Shown one piece after another: positions 1 through 5,547 of a stretch of 5,750 nt of DNA (within the stretch, counting starts at the first letter, position 1; each line of letters begins with the position of its first letter). The position numbers were made by a program, and so were the translations under genes. This DNA is from an uncultured Clostridia bacterium. Lineage in GTDB: Bacteria > Bacillota > Clostridia > Oscillospirales > Ruminococcaceae. The stretch spans positions 1 to 5,750 of the forward strand of contig CAMWNQ010000110.1 in NCBI GenBank assembly GCA_947175655.1, in the 5' to 3' direction. The notes under the pieces were generated by a model. The model saw only the letters and a list, made by a program, of their open reading frames with translations. It was not told where the DNA came from and ran no database searches.

Positions 1-683
1 AATTTAATATTTTTTTCTTTAGGCTGTATAAAAACACTTCTTTTAGATGATGCCTTATTTTTTACAATTTCAGCAGTAGTTTCAAAATTATCCGCCGAAA
101 GAATTACTGCTGAATTTTCCTTTATTATACCTGATTTTTGCAATGCAATTTCTTCAACAGTATTCCCAAGTATAGACGTATGGTCAAGAGATACTGACGT
201 TATAACTGATAAAAGCGGTGACGGTATAACATTTGTAGAGTCTAGAAGTCCTCCGATACCTGTTTCAAGTACAACAATATCACATTTTTCTTTTTTATAC
301 CATAAAAATGCAATAGCCATATTTATTTCAAACTGTGAATATTCCCTGCTGACAACTTTTTCTGAAACAAATCCACATATATCACATAATGACTTTTCAT
401 CTATCTCACGTAAATTTATTCTTATTCTGTCAGTATAGTGAGTAACATATGGCGATGTAAATTTACCTGTTTTATACCCCGAAAGTTCAAGAGCATTTGC
501 AATATATTCCAGAGTCGAACCCTTTCCGTTAGTGCCGGCTATATGAATAAATTTCAAATCTTTTTCCGGATTTCCTATTTTTTTCATCAGGTCTTCAGCT
601 CGTGACAAATCGCTTACTTTTGCACCAAGACAACTATAAGAAGATATAAAATCAATACAGTCATCAAAATTATTAAAATTCAT
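1..683 (-). CDS. folC: Folylpolyglutamate synthase / dihydrofolate synthase, N-terminal part (cut by window edge)
   Basis: Partial gene: about 227 N-terminal residues are visible and the reading frame is still open at base 1; the family is usually about 420-440 residues. FolC is a cytoplasmic Mur-ligase-type enzyme that uses ATP to add glutamate to folates, and in many bacteria also to dihydropteroate. Visible motifs are the P-loop GTNGKGST (residues 50-57), FTSPYVTHYTDRIRIN (75-90), ETGIGGLLDSTNV (140-152) and SLDHTSILGNTVEEIALQKSGII (165-187). By family analogy Ser77, Glu140 and His168 would bind magnesium and Lys183 would be the carbamylated lysine. The third motif has Leu146 where most homologues carry Arg (GGRLDATN). 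The ATG at 681-683 overlaps the end of the Dabb gene by 11 nt and has no clear SD, so translational coupling is likely. Whether it is mono- or bifunctional cannot be told from this part. Identity is very secure. Confidence 0.96.
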   Translation of the reverse strand, partial: MNFNNFDDCIDFISSYSCLGAKVSDLSRAEDLMKKIGNPEKDLKFIHIAGTNGKGSTLEYIANALELSGYKTGKFTSPYVTHYTDRIRINLREIDEKSLCDICGFVSEKVVSREYSQFEINMAIAFLWYKKEKCDIVVLETGIGGLLDSTNVIPSPLLSVITSVSLDHTSILGNTVEEIALQKSGIIKENSAVILSADNFETTAEIVKNKASSKRSVFIQPKEKNIK

Positions 684-978
684 AATCTATACAAGCTCTG
701 CTTTCTTTGAGAGGTGCAATAAAAGCTCCGAATTCCTTATGAAAAGGATTTACCTGATATGCATTCAAACCATCAATGTCATCAAAATCGCATATAAGGG
801 CAATTGTATAATTATCCTTTGGTGCATCTCCAGAATTAATAACACATTCTGCTTTTCTGAGAAACGGAACATTTTCAATTACTTTATTGAATCTCTCTTT
901 TGCTTCAACAGCATTTTCATATTCTGTTTTATTATTAATGTTTTCTTTAAGCTTGAACATTACAATGTGCTTAATCAT
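673..978 (-). CDS. Dabb (stress-responsive alpha/beta-barrel) domain protein
   Basis: This 101-residue protein matches the Dabb family along its whole length. It opens with MIKHIVMFKLKE, has the central strand NYTIALICDFDDIDGLNAYQ (residues 56-75), then NPFHKEFGAFIAPLKESRACIDYEF (77-101), closely following the usual pattern of aliphatic strand, 'AYQ..P.H', 'F..PL..SR...DYE'. Family members are small ferredoxin-like folds that dimerise into a barrel. Some are stress-induced and plant or fungal relatives act as cyclases, but most bacterial ones have no known reaction, so no substrate is proposed. There is no signal peptide, so it should be cytoplasmic. A good SD (AAGGAG, 988-993) lies 9 nt before the ATG. 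It begins 28 nt after the HEXXH gene and overlaps folC by 11 nt, so all three are probably one transcript. The family call is firm; the function is unknown. Confidence 0.92.
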   Translation of the reverse strand: MIKHIVMFKLKENINNKTEYENAVEAKERFNKVIENVPFLRKAECVINSGDAPKDNYTIALICDFDDIDGLNAYQVNPFHKEFGAFIAPLKESRACIDYEF

Positions 979-987
979 TTTAAAAAT

Positions 988-993
988 CTCCTT
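988..993 (-). promoter_or_regulatory. Ribosome binding site of the Dabb gene
   Basis: AAGGAG on the minus strand, 9 nt before the ATG at 976-978. It sits in the 28-nt gap after the HEXXH gene, where no terminator is seen, supporting co-transcription and the chosen start. Confidence 0.85.
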
Positions 994-1006
994 TTTATTT
1001 ATTATT

Positions 1007-1606
1007 TCAAATCGTTCCTTTAATCCACGCCTGCTTGAAATTTTCAGACCAGTATTCTTTAGGCAGAATCATAATGGATTTACATTTTTCGGGTGCAACA
1101 ATCAAAGGAACTGTACCCCCACAAAGCTTGCTTTTAGGAAGATGTTTTCTGAATACCATAAGTGACAGAAATCCTATATCTATTGTATTTCCATCAGAAT
1201 CCGATGCAGTGCCGTAAAAAGATGAACGGTCAAGCTCATCAGTTATAACACGTGCAAATTCACGGAATTCTTCAGGAACTTCATTTAACGGTTTATCTTT
1301 ATAATAAAAAATTGTATGTGCAATCTCATGTAAAATATATGGATTTTCTTCAATTTCCGGACTCATACTGTAAATCAGTGTTGCTGGACAGTTCAAAGGC
1401 GGAAATGATTTAAAAAGAATAGAATTTGCCTGAATAATACTTCCATAACAAATATGTCCTTCTTTGAAAAGCGTTTCTTGTTCAGTGTATATAAATTTCA
1501 GGTCATCTTTTTCATTCAGCCACGACGGACGGGGAAGCTTCATAGGTTTCAGTGGATTCTGTCTGTATTTTTCACGCATTTCTTCAAGTTCTTCTCTAAA
1601 AGCCAT
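1007..1606 (-). CDS. Uncharacterised cytoplasmic protein with HEXXH (HEIAH) zinc-protease motif
   Basis: I do not recognise a named family for this 199-residue protein. Its clearest feature is ILHEIAHTIF (residues 91-100), a zincin-type HEXXH in which His93 and His97 would bind zinc and Glu94 would be catalytic. An acidic stretch follows, PEEFREFARVITDEL (111-125). Glu112, Glu113, Glu116 and Glu124 are candidate third ligands, and the E-x-x-A spacing recalls ImmA/IrrE-type proteins, but nothing else supports that. The N-terminus is charged (MAFREELEEMREKYRQ) with no signal peptide or membrane segment. The C-terminal half holds a DSDGNTIDIGF segment and the hydrophobic TVPLIVAPEKCKSIMIL (165-181). 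The ATG is chosen for its SD (TAAGGAG, 1615-1621) 8 nt upstream. It lies between valS and the Dabb-folC pair. Protease activity is a motif-based inference only; a non-catalytic zinc protein is possible. Confidence 0.6.
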   Translation of the reverse strand: MAFREELEEMREKYRQNPLKPMKLPRPSWLNEKDDLKFIYTEQETLFKEGHICYGSIIQANSILFKSFPPLNCPATLIYSMSPEIEENPYILHEIAHTIFYYKDKPLNEVPEEFREFARVITDELDRSSFYGTASDSDGNTIDIGFLSLMVFRKHLPKSKLCGGTVPLIVAPEKCKSIMILPKEYWSENFKQAWIKGTI

Positions 1607-1614
1607 TTTAACTA

Positions 1615-1621
1615 CTCCTTA
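1615..1621 (-). promoter_or_regulatory. Ribosome binding site of the HEXXH gene
   Basis: TAAGGAG on the minus strand, 8 nt before the ATG at 1604-1606. This supports the chosen start. Confidence 0.85.
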
Positions 1622-1629
1622 TCTATCCT

Positions 1630-1658
1630 GTTATAATTCATTTTCAGTAAAAAATCAA
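1630..1658 (-). promoter_or_regulatory. Likely internal promoter for the HEXXH-Dabb-folC genes
   Basis: On the minus strand, TTGATT (1653-1658) is followed after exactly 17 nt by TATAAC (1630-1635). This is a reasonable sigma-A promoter (4/6 and 5/6 matches). Initiation would be near 1623, giving a short leader that still contains the SD. It would let the three genes be transcribed independently of the valS T-box. AT-rich spacers give such matches by chance, so this is a candidate only. Confidence 0.45.
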
Positions 1659-1668
1659 TTAATACTGA

Positions 1669-1690
1669 GGGAGGATATTAATATCCCCCC
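1669..1690 (-). other. GC-rich hairpin between valS and the HEXXH gene
   Basis: Twelve bases after the valS stop, the minus-strand RNA can form a 9-bp stem (GGGGGGAUA with UAUCCUCCC, one G-U pair) closed by a UUAA loop. The following bases (UCAGUAUUAAUUGA) are not an immediate U tract, although UUUUUU occurs about 14 nt downstream inside a second weak hairpin (TCAGTA...TACTGA). It could be a weak terminator, an mRNA-processing or stability element, or an attenuator that lowers downstream expression. It does not meet the usual standard for an intrinsic terminator. Confidence 0.5.
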
Positions 1691-1701
1691 TATGTGTATT
1701 A

Positions 1702-4323
1702 TTATTTCTTAAAAGCCTCTATTGACTTTATAATCTTATCCATTTTTTCCTGAGCCTTTGCAAGCTTAGCCTTTTCAGACTCTATAAGCTTTTCAGGAGC
1801 TTTTGAAATAAATCCAGCATTATTAAGTTTTCCGCTGAGGAAGTCAATATCTTTCTGAACTTTGGATTTTTCCTTTTCAAGACGTGCAATTTCCTTATCC
1901 TTATCAACAAGTTCATTCATAGGTATGAATATTCTTGCGGAATCAGTTACGGCATTTGCTGAGTCAGGAATATCAAACTTATCACCTGTTTCAACTGATG
2001 ATGCTGATGCAAGCTTTTCAAAGAATATCGAGCAGTTATTAAATAAATCAGCGTCCTGAGTTTCTATGAAAAGTTTTGCTTTAACTGATGGTGGCACATT
2101 CATTTCAGTTCTTGTATTTCTTACTGCCTTGATTGCAGATATAATCTTTTCAAAATCCTTTTCTTCGGAATCATAATTTATATCAGAATCATATACCGGA
2201 TAGTTTTCAAGCATAATCATACTTTTTTCATTATTGAGAACCTGCCATATTTCTTCAGTAATAAAAGGCATAAACGGATGGAGAAGTTTAAGCATTCCCT
2301 GCATTGCCCATACAAGTACAGCCTGTGCAGTTTCCATTGATTCACCGCCCGCTTGTATTCTTGGCTTTGTAAGTTCAATATACCAGTCGCAGTAAATATC
2401 CCAGATAAAATCATAGATTTTAGATGATGCTACACCAAGTTCAAATTTTTCAAGATTTTCATTTACTTCCTTTGCAAGCTTATTGAATTTGTTTACAAGC
2501 CATTTATCCTCAAGTTTGAGTTCTGATGGAAGTCCCTTGAATTCAAAATTATCAGGAAGATTCATCATTATAAATCTTGATGCATTCCAGAGCTTATTTG
2601 CAAAGTTACGTGCTGATTTTACTTTTTCGTCCATGTAACGCATATCATTTCCAGGAGAGTTTCCTGTTGCAAGCATAAATCTGAGAGCATCAGCTCCATA
2701 TTCATTTATAACTTCAAGAGGGTCAATACCGTTTCCGAGAGATTTTGACATCTTTCTGCCCTGTGAATCACGTACAAGACCATGAATAAGAACTGTATCA
2801 AACGGAACTTCTCCCATATTTTCAAGACCGCTGAACATCATTCTTACTACCCAGAAGAATATAATATCATATCCTGTTACAAGAGTATTCGTAGGATAGA
2901 AATATTTTAAATCCTCAGTATTATCAGGCCAACCTAAAGTCGAGAAAGGCCATAAAGCTGAACTGAACCATGTATCAAGAGTATCAGGATCTTGTCTCAT
3001 AGGCTTTCCACATTTTGGACATATTGCCTTATCTTCCTTAGTAACAACCATTTCACCGCATTCATCACAATAGAAAGCAGGTATCTGATGTCCCCACCAG
3101 AGCTGACGTGATATACACCAGTCCTTGATATTTTCAAGCCAGTGATAATAAATTTTATCAAAACGTTCTGGTACGAATTTAGTCTTGCCGGATTTTACTG
3201 CTTCAATAGCGGGTTTTGCAAGGGATTCCATTTTTACAAACCACTGCTTTGAAATTCTAGGCTCTACAGTTGTACCACATCTGTAACAAGTACCTACATT
3301 ATGGCTATAATCTTCAATTCTTACCAATGCACCTTCTTTTTCAAGGTCATTTACAATTGCTTTTCTTGCTTCATATCTATCCATACCAGCATATGCAGGA
3401 TAATCATCTGTAATTTTGGCATCGTCAGTCATTACATTTATTACTGGAAGATTATGACGTAATCCTACTTCAAAGTCGTTAGGGTCGTGAGCAGGAGTAA
3501 TTTTAACTACACCTGTACCAAAATCCATTTCAACATAATTATCAGCAACAATAGGAATTTCTCTATGCACAATCGGAAGTATTACAGTCTTTCCTACAAG
3601 ATTTTTGTAACGTTCATCATTCGGATTTACTGCAACGGCTGTATCTCCGAGAAGAGTTTCCGGACGTGTTGTAGCAAGTTCAAGATAATCATCAGTATCT
3701 TTTATCTTATATCTTAAATGCCAGAAATGACCTGCCTGTTCCTCATAGTTTACTTCAGCATCTGAAATTGATGTAAGACAATGAGGACACCAGTTAATTA
3801 TTCTTTCACCTCTGTATATCAGACCTTTATTGTAATATTTTACAAATACTTCCCTTACAGCTTTATTACAGCCCTCGTCCATTGTAAAACGTTCTCTTGA
3901 CCAGTCACATGATGAACCAAGTTTTTTAAGCTGTTCAACGATTCTTCCGCCATACTGTTTTTTCCATTCCCAAGCACGTTCCATAAATCCGTCACGTCCG
4001 ATATCTTCTTTTGTAACACCGTCCTGACGCATCTTTTCAACAATTTTTGCTTCTGTTGCAATCGAGGCGTGGTCTGTACCCGGAAGCCATAACGCAGAAT
4101 ATCCTGACATTCTTTTCCAACGTATAAGTATATCCTGTAAAGTTTCATCAAGAGCATGTCCCATATGAAGCTGACCAGTAATATTTGGCGGGGGAATAAC
4201 TATAGTATATGGTGTTTTCTTAGCATCAACTTCTGCTCTGAAACAACCGCCGTCATTCCAAGCTTTGTAGATTCTGTCTTCAAAATCTCTGGGGTTATAG
4301 GATTTAGCAAGTTCCTTTAACAT
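1702..4323 (-). CDS. valS: Valyl-tRNA synthetase
   Basis: This 873-residue class I synthetase, of normal family length, charges tRNA-Val with valine in the cytoplasm. The HIGH motif is HMGH (53-56), within PPNITGQLHMGHALDETLQD. The KMSKS loop is 524-528 (GRKMSKSLGNGIDP). Between them lies the CP1 editing domain that removes mischarged threonine, marked by TTRPETLLGDTAV (218-230) and GTGVVKITPAHDPNDFEVG (269-287). Cysteine pairs at 179/182, 346/349, 419/422 and 435/438 suggest bound zinc. ISRQLWWGHQIPAFYC (404-419), DTWFSSALWPFSTLGWP (450-466) and TGYDIIFFWVVRMM (483-496) are typical catalytic-domain sequences. The anticodon-binding helices (about 610-750) are followed by the ValRS-specific C-terminal coiled coil (about 805-873). 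The ATG has SD AAGGAG 8 nt upstream. Expression is controlled by the T-box leader. No missing residue or frameshift is seen. Confidence 0.99.
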   Translation of the reverse strand: MLKELAKSYNPRDFEDRIYKAWNDGGCFRAEVDAKKTPYTIVIPPPNITGQLHMGHALDETLQDILIRWKRMSGYSALWLPGTDHASIATEAKIVEKMRQDGVTKEDIGRDGFMERAWEWKKQYGGRIVEQLKKLGSSCDWSRERFTMDEGCNKAVREVFVKYYNKGLIYRGERIINWCPHCLTSISDAEVNYEEQAGHFWHLRYKIKDTDDYLELATTRPETLLGDTAVAVNPNDERYKNLVGKTVILPIVHREIPIVADNYVEMDFGTGVVKITPAHDPNDFEVGLRHNLPVINVMTDDAKITDDYPAYAGMDRYEARKAIVNDLEKEGALVRIEDYSHNVGTCYRCGTTVEPRISKQWFVKMESLAKPAIEAVKSGKTKFVPERFDKIYYHWLENIKDWCISRQLWWGHQIPAFYCDECGEMVVTKEDKAICPKCGKPMRQDPDTLDTWFSSALWPFSTLGWPDNTEDLKYFYPTNTLVTGYDIIFFWVVRMMFSGLENMGEVPFDTVLIHGLVRDSQGRKMSKSLGNGIDPLEVINEYGADALRFMLATGNSPGNDMRYMDEKVKSARNFANKLWNASRFIMMNLPDNFEFKGLPSELKLEDKWLVNKFNKLAKEVNENLEKFELGVASSKIYDFIWDIYCDWYIELTKPRIQAGGESMETAQAVLVWAMQGMLKLLHPFMPFITEEIWQVLNNEKSMIMLENYPVYDSDINYDSEEKDFEKIISAIKAVRNTRTEMNVPPSVKAKLFIETQDADLFNNCSIFFEKLASASSVETGDKFDIPDSANAVTDSARIFIPMNELVDKDKEIARLEKEKSKVQKDIDFLSGKLNNAGFISKAPEKLIESEKAKLAKAQEKMDKIIKSIEAFKK

Positions 4324-4331
4324 AAAAAAAT

Positions 4332-4337
4332 CTCCTT
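4332..4337 (-). promoter_or_regulatory. Ribosome binding site of valS
   Basis: AAGGAG on the minus strand, 8 nt before the valS ATG. It lies about 17 nt beyond the end of the leader terminator's U tract and outside the leader helices. Control is therefore at transcription termination, not by hiding the SD. Confidence 0.9.
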
Positions 4338-4354
4338 TTTAATTATTGATTAAT

Positions 4355-4397
4355 AAAAAAAAAAAAACGCCCCGAACCTAAAAATAGGTTCAGGGCG
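4355..4397 (-). terminator. T-box leader terminator upstream of valS
   Basis: On the minus strand a 13-bp stem forms between CGCCCTGAACCTA (4385-4397) and TAGGTTCGGGGCG (4368-4380). It has one U-G pair, a UUUU loop and 13 consecutive U residues (4355-4367). The upstream arm shares CCTGAA (4389-4394) with the antiterminator, so the two folds exclude each other. It would stop transcription when tRNA-Val is charged and valine is plentiful. Confidence 0.95.
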
Positions 4398-4660
4398 AAC
4401 TAAGCAAGTCCGTGATACCACCTGAATTCGGAATCAGTCAAACAATTCCGCACTCTTAACAGTCATATAACTGTATTCCCTGTAACGTGAGAAACACGTC
4501 AGAAGCTAATTTAATATTAATAATAATATATTTCACCTCTGAAACTCCAAGACTACTTTGGCATAATCCTCACACTGTCTCGCACCTTCCGACAATTCTC
4601 TGAGCATTGGAAATATGCTTACTCCTTCTCTTCACAGTTTTTGTATAATATTCAGATAAC
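4355..4660 (-). promoter_or_regulatory. T-box riboswitch (tRNA-Val sensing) controlling valS
   Basis: The leader has the full T-box layout. Stem I (4542-4640) closes with AAACU/AGUUU. It has a middle helix GCAUA/UAUGC and an apical hairpin UGUC/GACA (4576-4594) with loop GGAAGGUGCGA, the expected tRNA-elbow contact. The specifier loop reads CAAA-GUA-G (GUA at 4554-4556), which aligns position by position with CGAAA-GGC-A of the known B. subtilis glyQS leader. Downstream hairpins are at 4485-4499, 4459-4474 and 4429-4450. The T-box motif GGUGGUAUCACGG (4410-4422) carries UGGU (4417-4420), which pairs with the ACCA end of uncharged tRNA-Val. The antiterminator pairs UUCAGG (4421-4426) with CCUGAA (4389-4394), and CGGAC (4408-4412) with GUUCG (4396-4400). 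Uncharged tRNA-Val stabilises the antiterminator and permits valS transcription. Confidence 0.95.
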
Positions 4661-4673
4661 AAGAATATTATAC
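4643..4673. repeat. Perfect 11-bp inverted repeat across the valS -10 box and start site
   Basis: Arms GTATAATATTC (4643-4653) and GAATATTATAC (4663-4673) are exact inverse complements separated by 9 bases. The upstream arm contains the -10 hexamer and the spacer covers the expected transcription start. The position resembles a repressor operator. AT-rich composition makes chance symmetry possible. It is not followed by a U tract in the direction of the genes. Confidence 0.6.
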
Positions 4674-4695
4674 ACGGATTTTTTTTAATTGTCAA
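4667..4695 (-). promoter_or_regulatory. valS promoter (sigma-A type, consensus)
   Basis: Minus-strand TTGACA (4690-4695) and TATAAT (4667-4672) are both perfect consensus hexamers with exactly 17 nt between them. Initiation is expected near 4660, a few bases before T-box stem I. The -35 box lies only 15 nt past the stop codon of the dockerin gene. A strong constitutive promoter with control by leader termination is the usual arrangement for T-box genes. Confidence 0.93.
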
Positions 4696-4710
4696 GTGGA
4701 TTTTTAATAT

Positions 4711-5463
4711 TTATTTTCTGCCTGACTGTGCCTGCACATACGTATGCAAAATATCGGAAGCATCAGCATCATCAACCATGCCGTCGTGGTTAGTATCTCC
4801 TACAATGTCCATTATTACAGTTTCTTCAGTTTCTATAAATTTGTCTTCTAGAGCCATTTTTTCAGCATAAAATCTTAAAACATCAGATGCATCAGATACA
4901 TCTATTAACCCGTCACCGTTTACATCTTTATAATCATAATTAATTCCTGTGTACGATTCAAGCCAAGTATTTACATATCTTATAAACTGTCTTTTTGTGC
5001 TTTCTCTATAACCATAATCATAATAAACACTTACAGTCTTGTTAGCAATTGCTTCAATTTCTTCATCGCTGTAGGAATCAAAATTTACTATAAAGTCATT
5101 CAAAGTCTTTGCATCATAAATATCAATTTTACCGTCATCATTTACATCAATAGAATTAATATAATTCTTAGCCATATATAAAATATCTGCTGCGTCGCCT
5201 GCATCTATTATGCCGTCATTGGTTACATCACCATAAGCCTTAATATTTTCGATTTCGACATCTGTAAAATTACTAAAATCACTACCGGCAATATCTCGGG
5301 CATAATATTCAAGAACCATATTTGCATCATAAGCGTTTAAAATGCCGTTTCCGTTAATATCGCCTGTAAGACGTTCCTCTGCCAATGGAACTATAGGAAG
5401 TGCTGAAGTCATTAAAATTCCCCCTGAGACTAAAGCACTTAATATTAGTTTTTTATAAAACAC
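4711..5463 (-). CDS. Secreted protein with five dockerin-like calcium-binding repeats, no catalytic domain
   Basis: This 250-residue protein begins with a signal peptide (MFYKKLILSALVSGGILMTSA; cleavage somewhere around residues 21-28) and has no later membrane segment or sortase motif, so it is probably released. The mature part has five EF-hand-like dockerin loops, each starting at Asp: D35 (DINGNGILNAYD), D79 (DVTNDGIIDAGD), D106 (DVNDDGKIDIYD), D180 (DVNGDGLIDVSD) and D223 (DTNHDGMVDDAD). Each is followed by a short helix such as ASDVLRFYA. Loops 1-2 and 4-5 are 44 and 43 residues apart and look like two duplicated modules; loop 3 is single. In cellulosome-forming Clostridia, dockerins bind cohesins and normally sit on an enzyme, which is absent here. 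A cohesin partner is inferred, not shown. The only usable start is GTG at 5461-5463, with an in-frame TAA three codons upstream and the SD unusually close. Confidence 0.85.
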   Translation of the reverse strand: MFYKKLILSALVSGGILMTSALPIVPLAEERLTGDINGNGILNAYDANMVLEYYARDIAGSDFSNFTDVEIENIKAYGDVTNDGIIDAGDAADILYMAKNYINSIDVNDDGKIDIYDAKTLNDFIVNFDSYSDEEIEAIANKTVSVYYDYGYRESTKRQFIRYVNTWLESYTGINYDYKDVNGDGLIDVSDASDVLRFYAEKMALEDKFIETEETVIMDIVGDTNHDGMVDDADASDILHTYVQAQSGRK

Positions 5464-5464
5464 A

Positions 5465-5471
5465 CCTCCTT
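5465..5471 (-). promoter_or_regulatory. Strong but misplaced ribosome binding site of the dockerin-repeat gene
   Basis: AAGGAGG on the minus strand is a perfect SD, but only one base separates it from the GTG start at 5461-5463; typical spacing is 5-9 nt. Extended pairing with 16S rRNA (AAGGAGGTG) would run into the start codon. No ATG, GTG or TTG lies in frame at normal spacing. Confidence 0.6.
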
Positions 5472-5482
5472 AAAGAACTTTA

Positions 5483-5506
5483 ACCTACCTATCTATCTAC
5501 CTACCT
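5483..5506. repeat. Six-unit tetranucleotide repeat in the dockerin-gene leader
   Basis: On the plus strand the units are ACCT, ACCT, ATCT, ATCT, ACCT, ACCT, i.e. (AYCT)6. The transcribed strand reads as AGGT/AGAT units. It lies 19 nt before the GTG start, inside the probable 5' untranslated region. Changes in copy number would change leader length without affecting the reading frame. Confidence 0.8.
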
Positions 5507-5508
5507 TT

Positions 5509-5547
5509 TTTATGAATTTAATCATAAAGTATGTTTATGAACTTAAT
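5509..5547. repeat. TTTATGA-type repeat cluster upstream of the dockerin-repeat gene
   Basis: TTTATGAATTTAAT (5509-5522) and TTTATGAACTTAAT (5534-5547) are direct repeats with 13 of 14 bases identical, 25 bp apart. A third copy of the core, inverted (TCATAAA, 5522-5528), forms a perfect 7-bp inverted repeat with 5534-5540. A minus-strand TATGAT (5521-5526), 5/6 to the -10 consensus but without a good -35, lies inside the cluster. This fits a regulatory region but no binding protein can be named from sequence. The rest of the 5464-5618 spacer is AT-rich, and no GC-rich terminator for the upstream gene is seen. Confidence 0.6.

Noticed and set aside
1007..1606. Naming the HEXXH protein ImmA/IrrE
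   Set aside because: Only the HEXXH and a loose E-x-x-A resemblance support it; no helix-turn-helix, phage or mobile-element context is present.
1669..1690. Hairpin after valS as a clear intrinsic terminator
   Set aside because: No U run directly follows the stem; it is reported as a hairpin of unknown role.
1454..1712. Plus-strand open frames opposite the HEXXH gene (and others opposite valS and the Dabb gene)
   Set aside because: They lie antisense to well-supported genes, are low-complexity and rich in Phe, Ser and Ile, and resemble no protein family.
2217..2414. Short minus-strand frame inside valS (also 3855-4157)
   Set aside because: Out-of-frame shadows of valS, whose own frame is intact and full of family motifs.
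4551..4553. GUC as the T-box specifier codon
   Set aside because: It follows GUA in the same register, but its UC falls in the helix (AAGG with UCUU) below the specifier loop, whereas GUA occupies the loop position matching glyQS.
4643..4673. Inverted repeat as a terminator of the dockerin gene
   Set aside because: The stem is almost all A-T and is followed on the minus strand by AAAAACUG, not a U tract.
5483..5506. Tetranucleotide run as a CRISPR or mobile-element end
   Set aside because: Units are 4 bp with no spacers, and no terminal inverted repeats or transposase are nearby.
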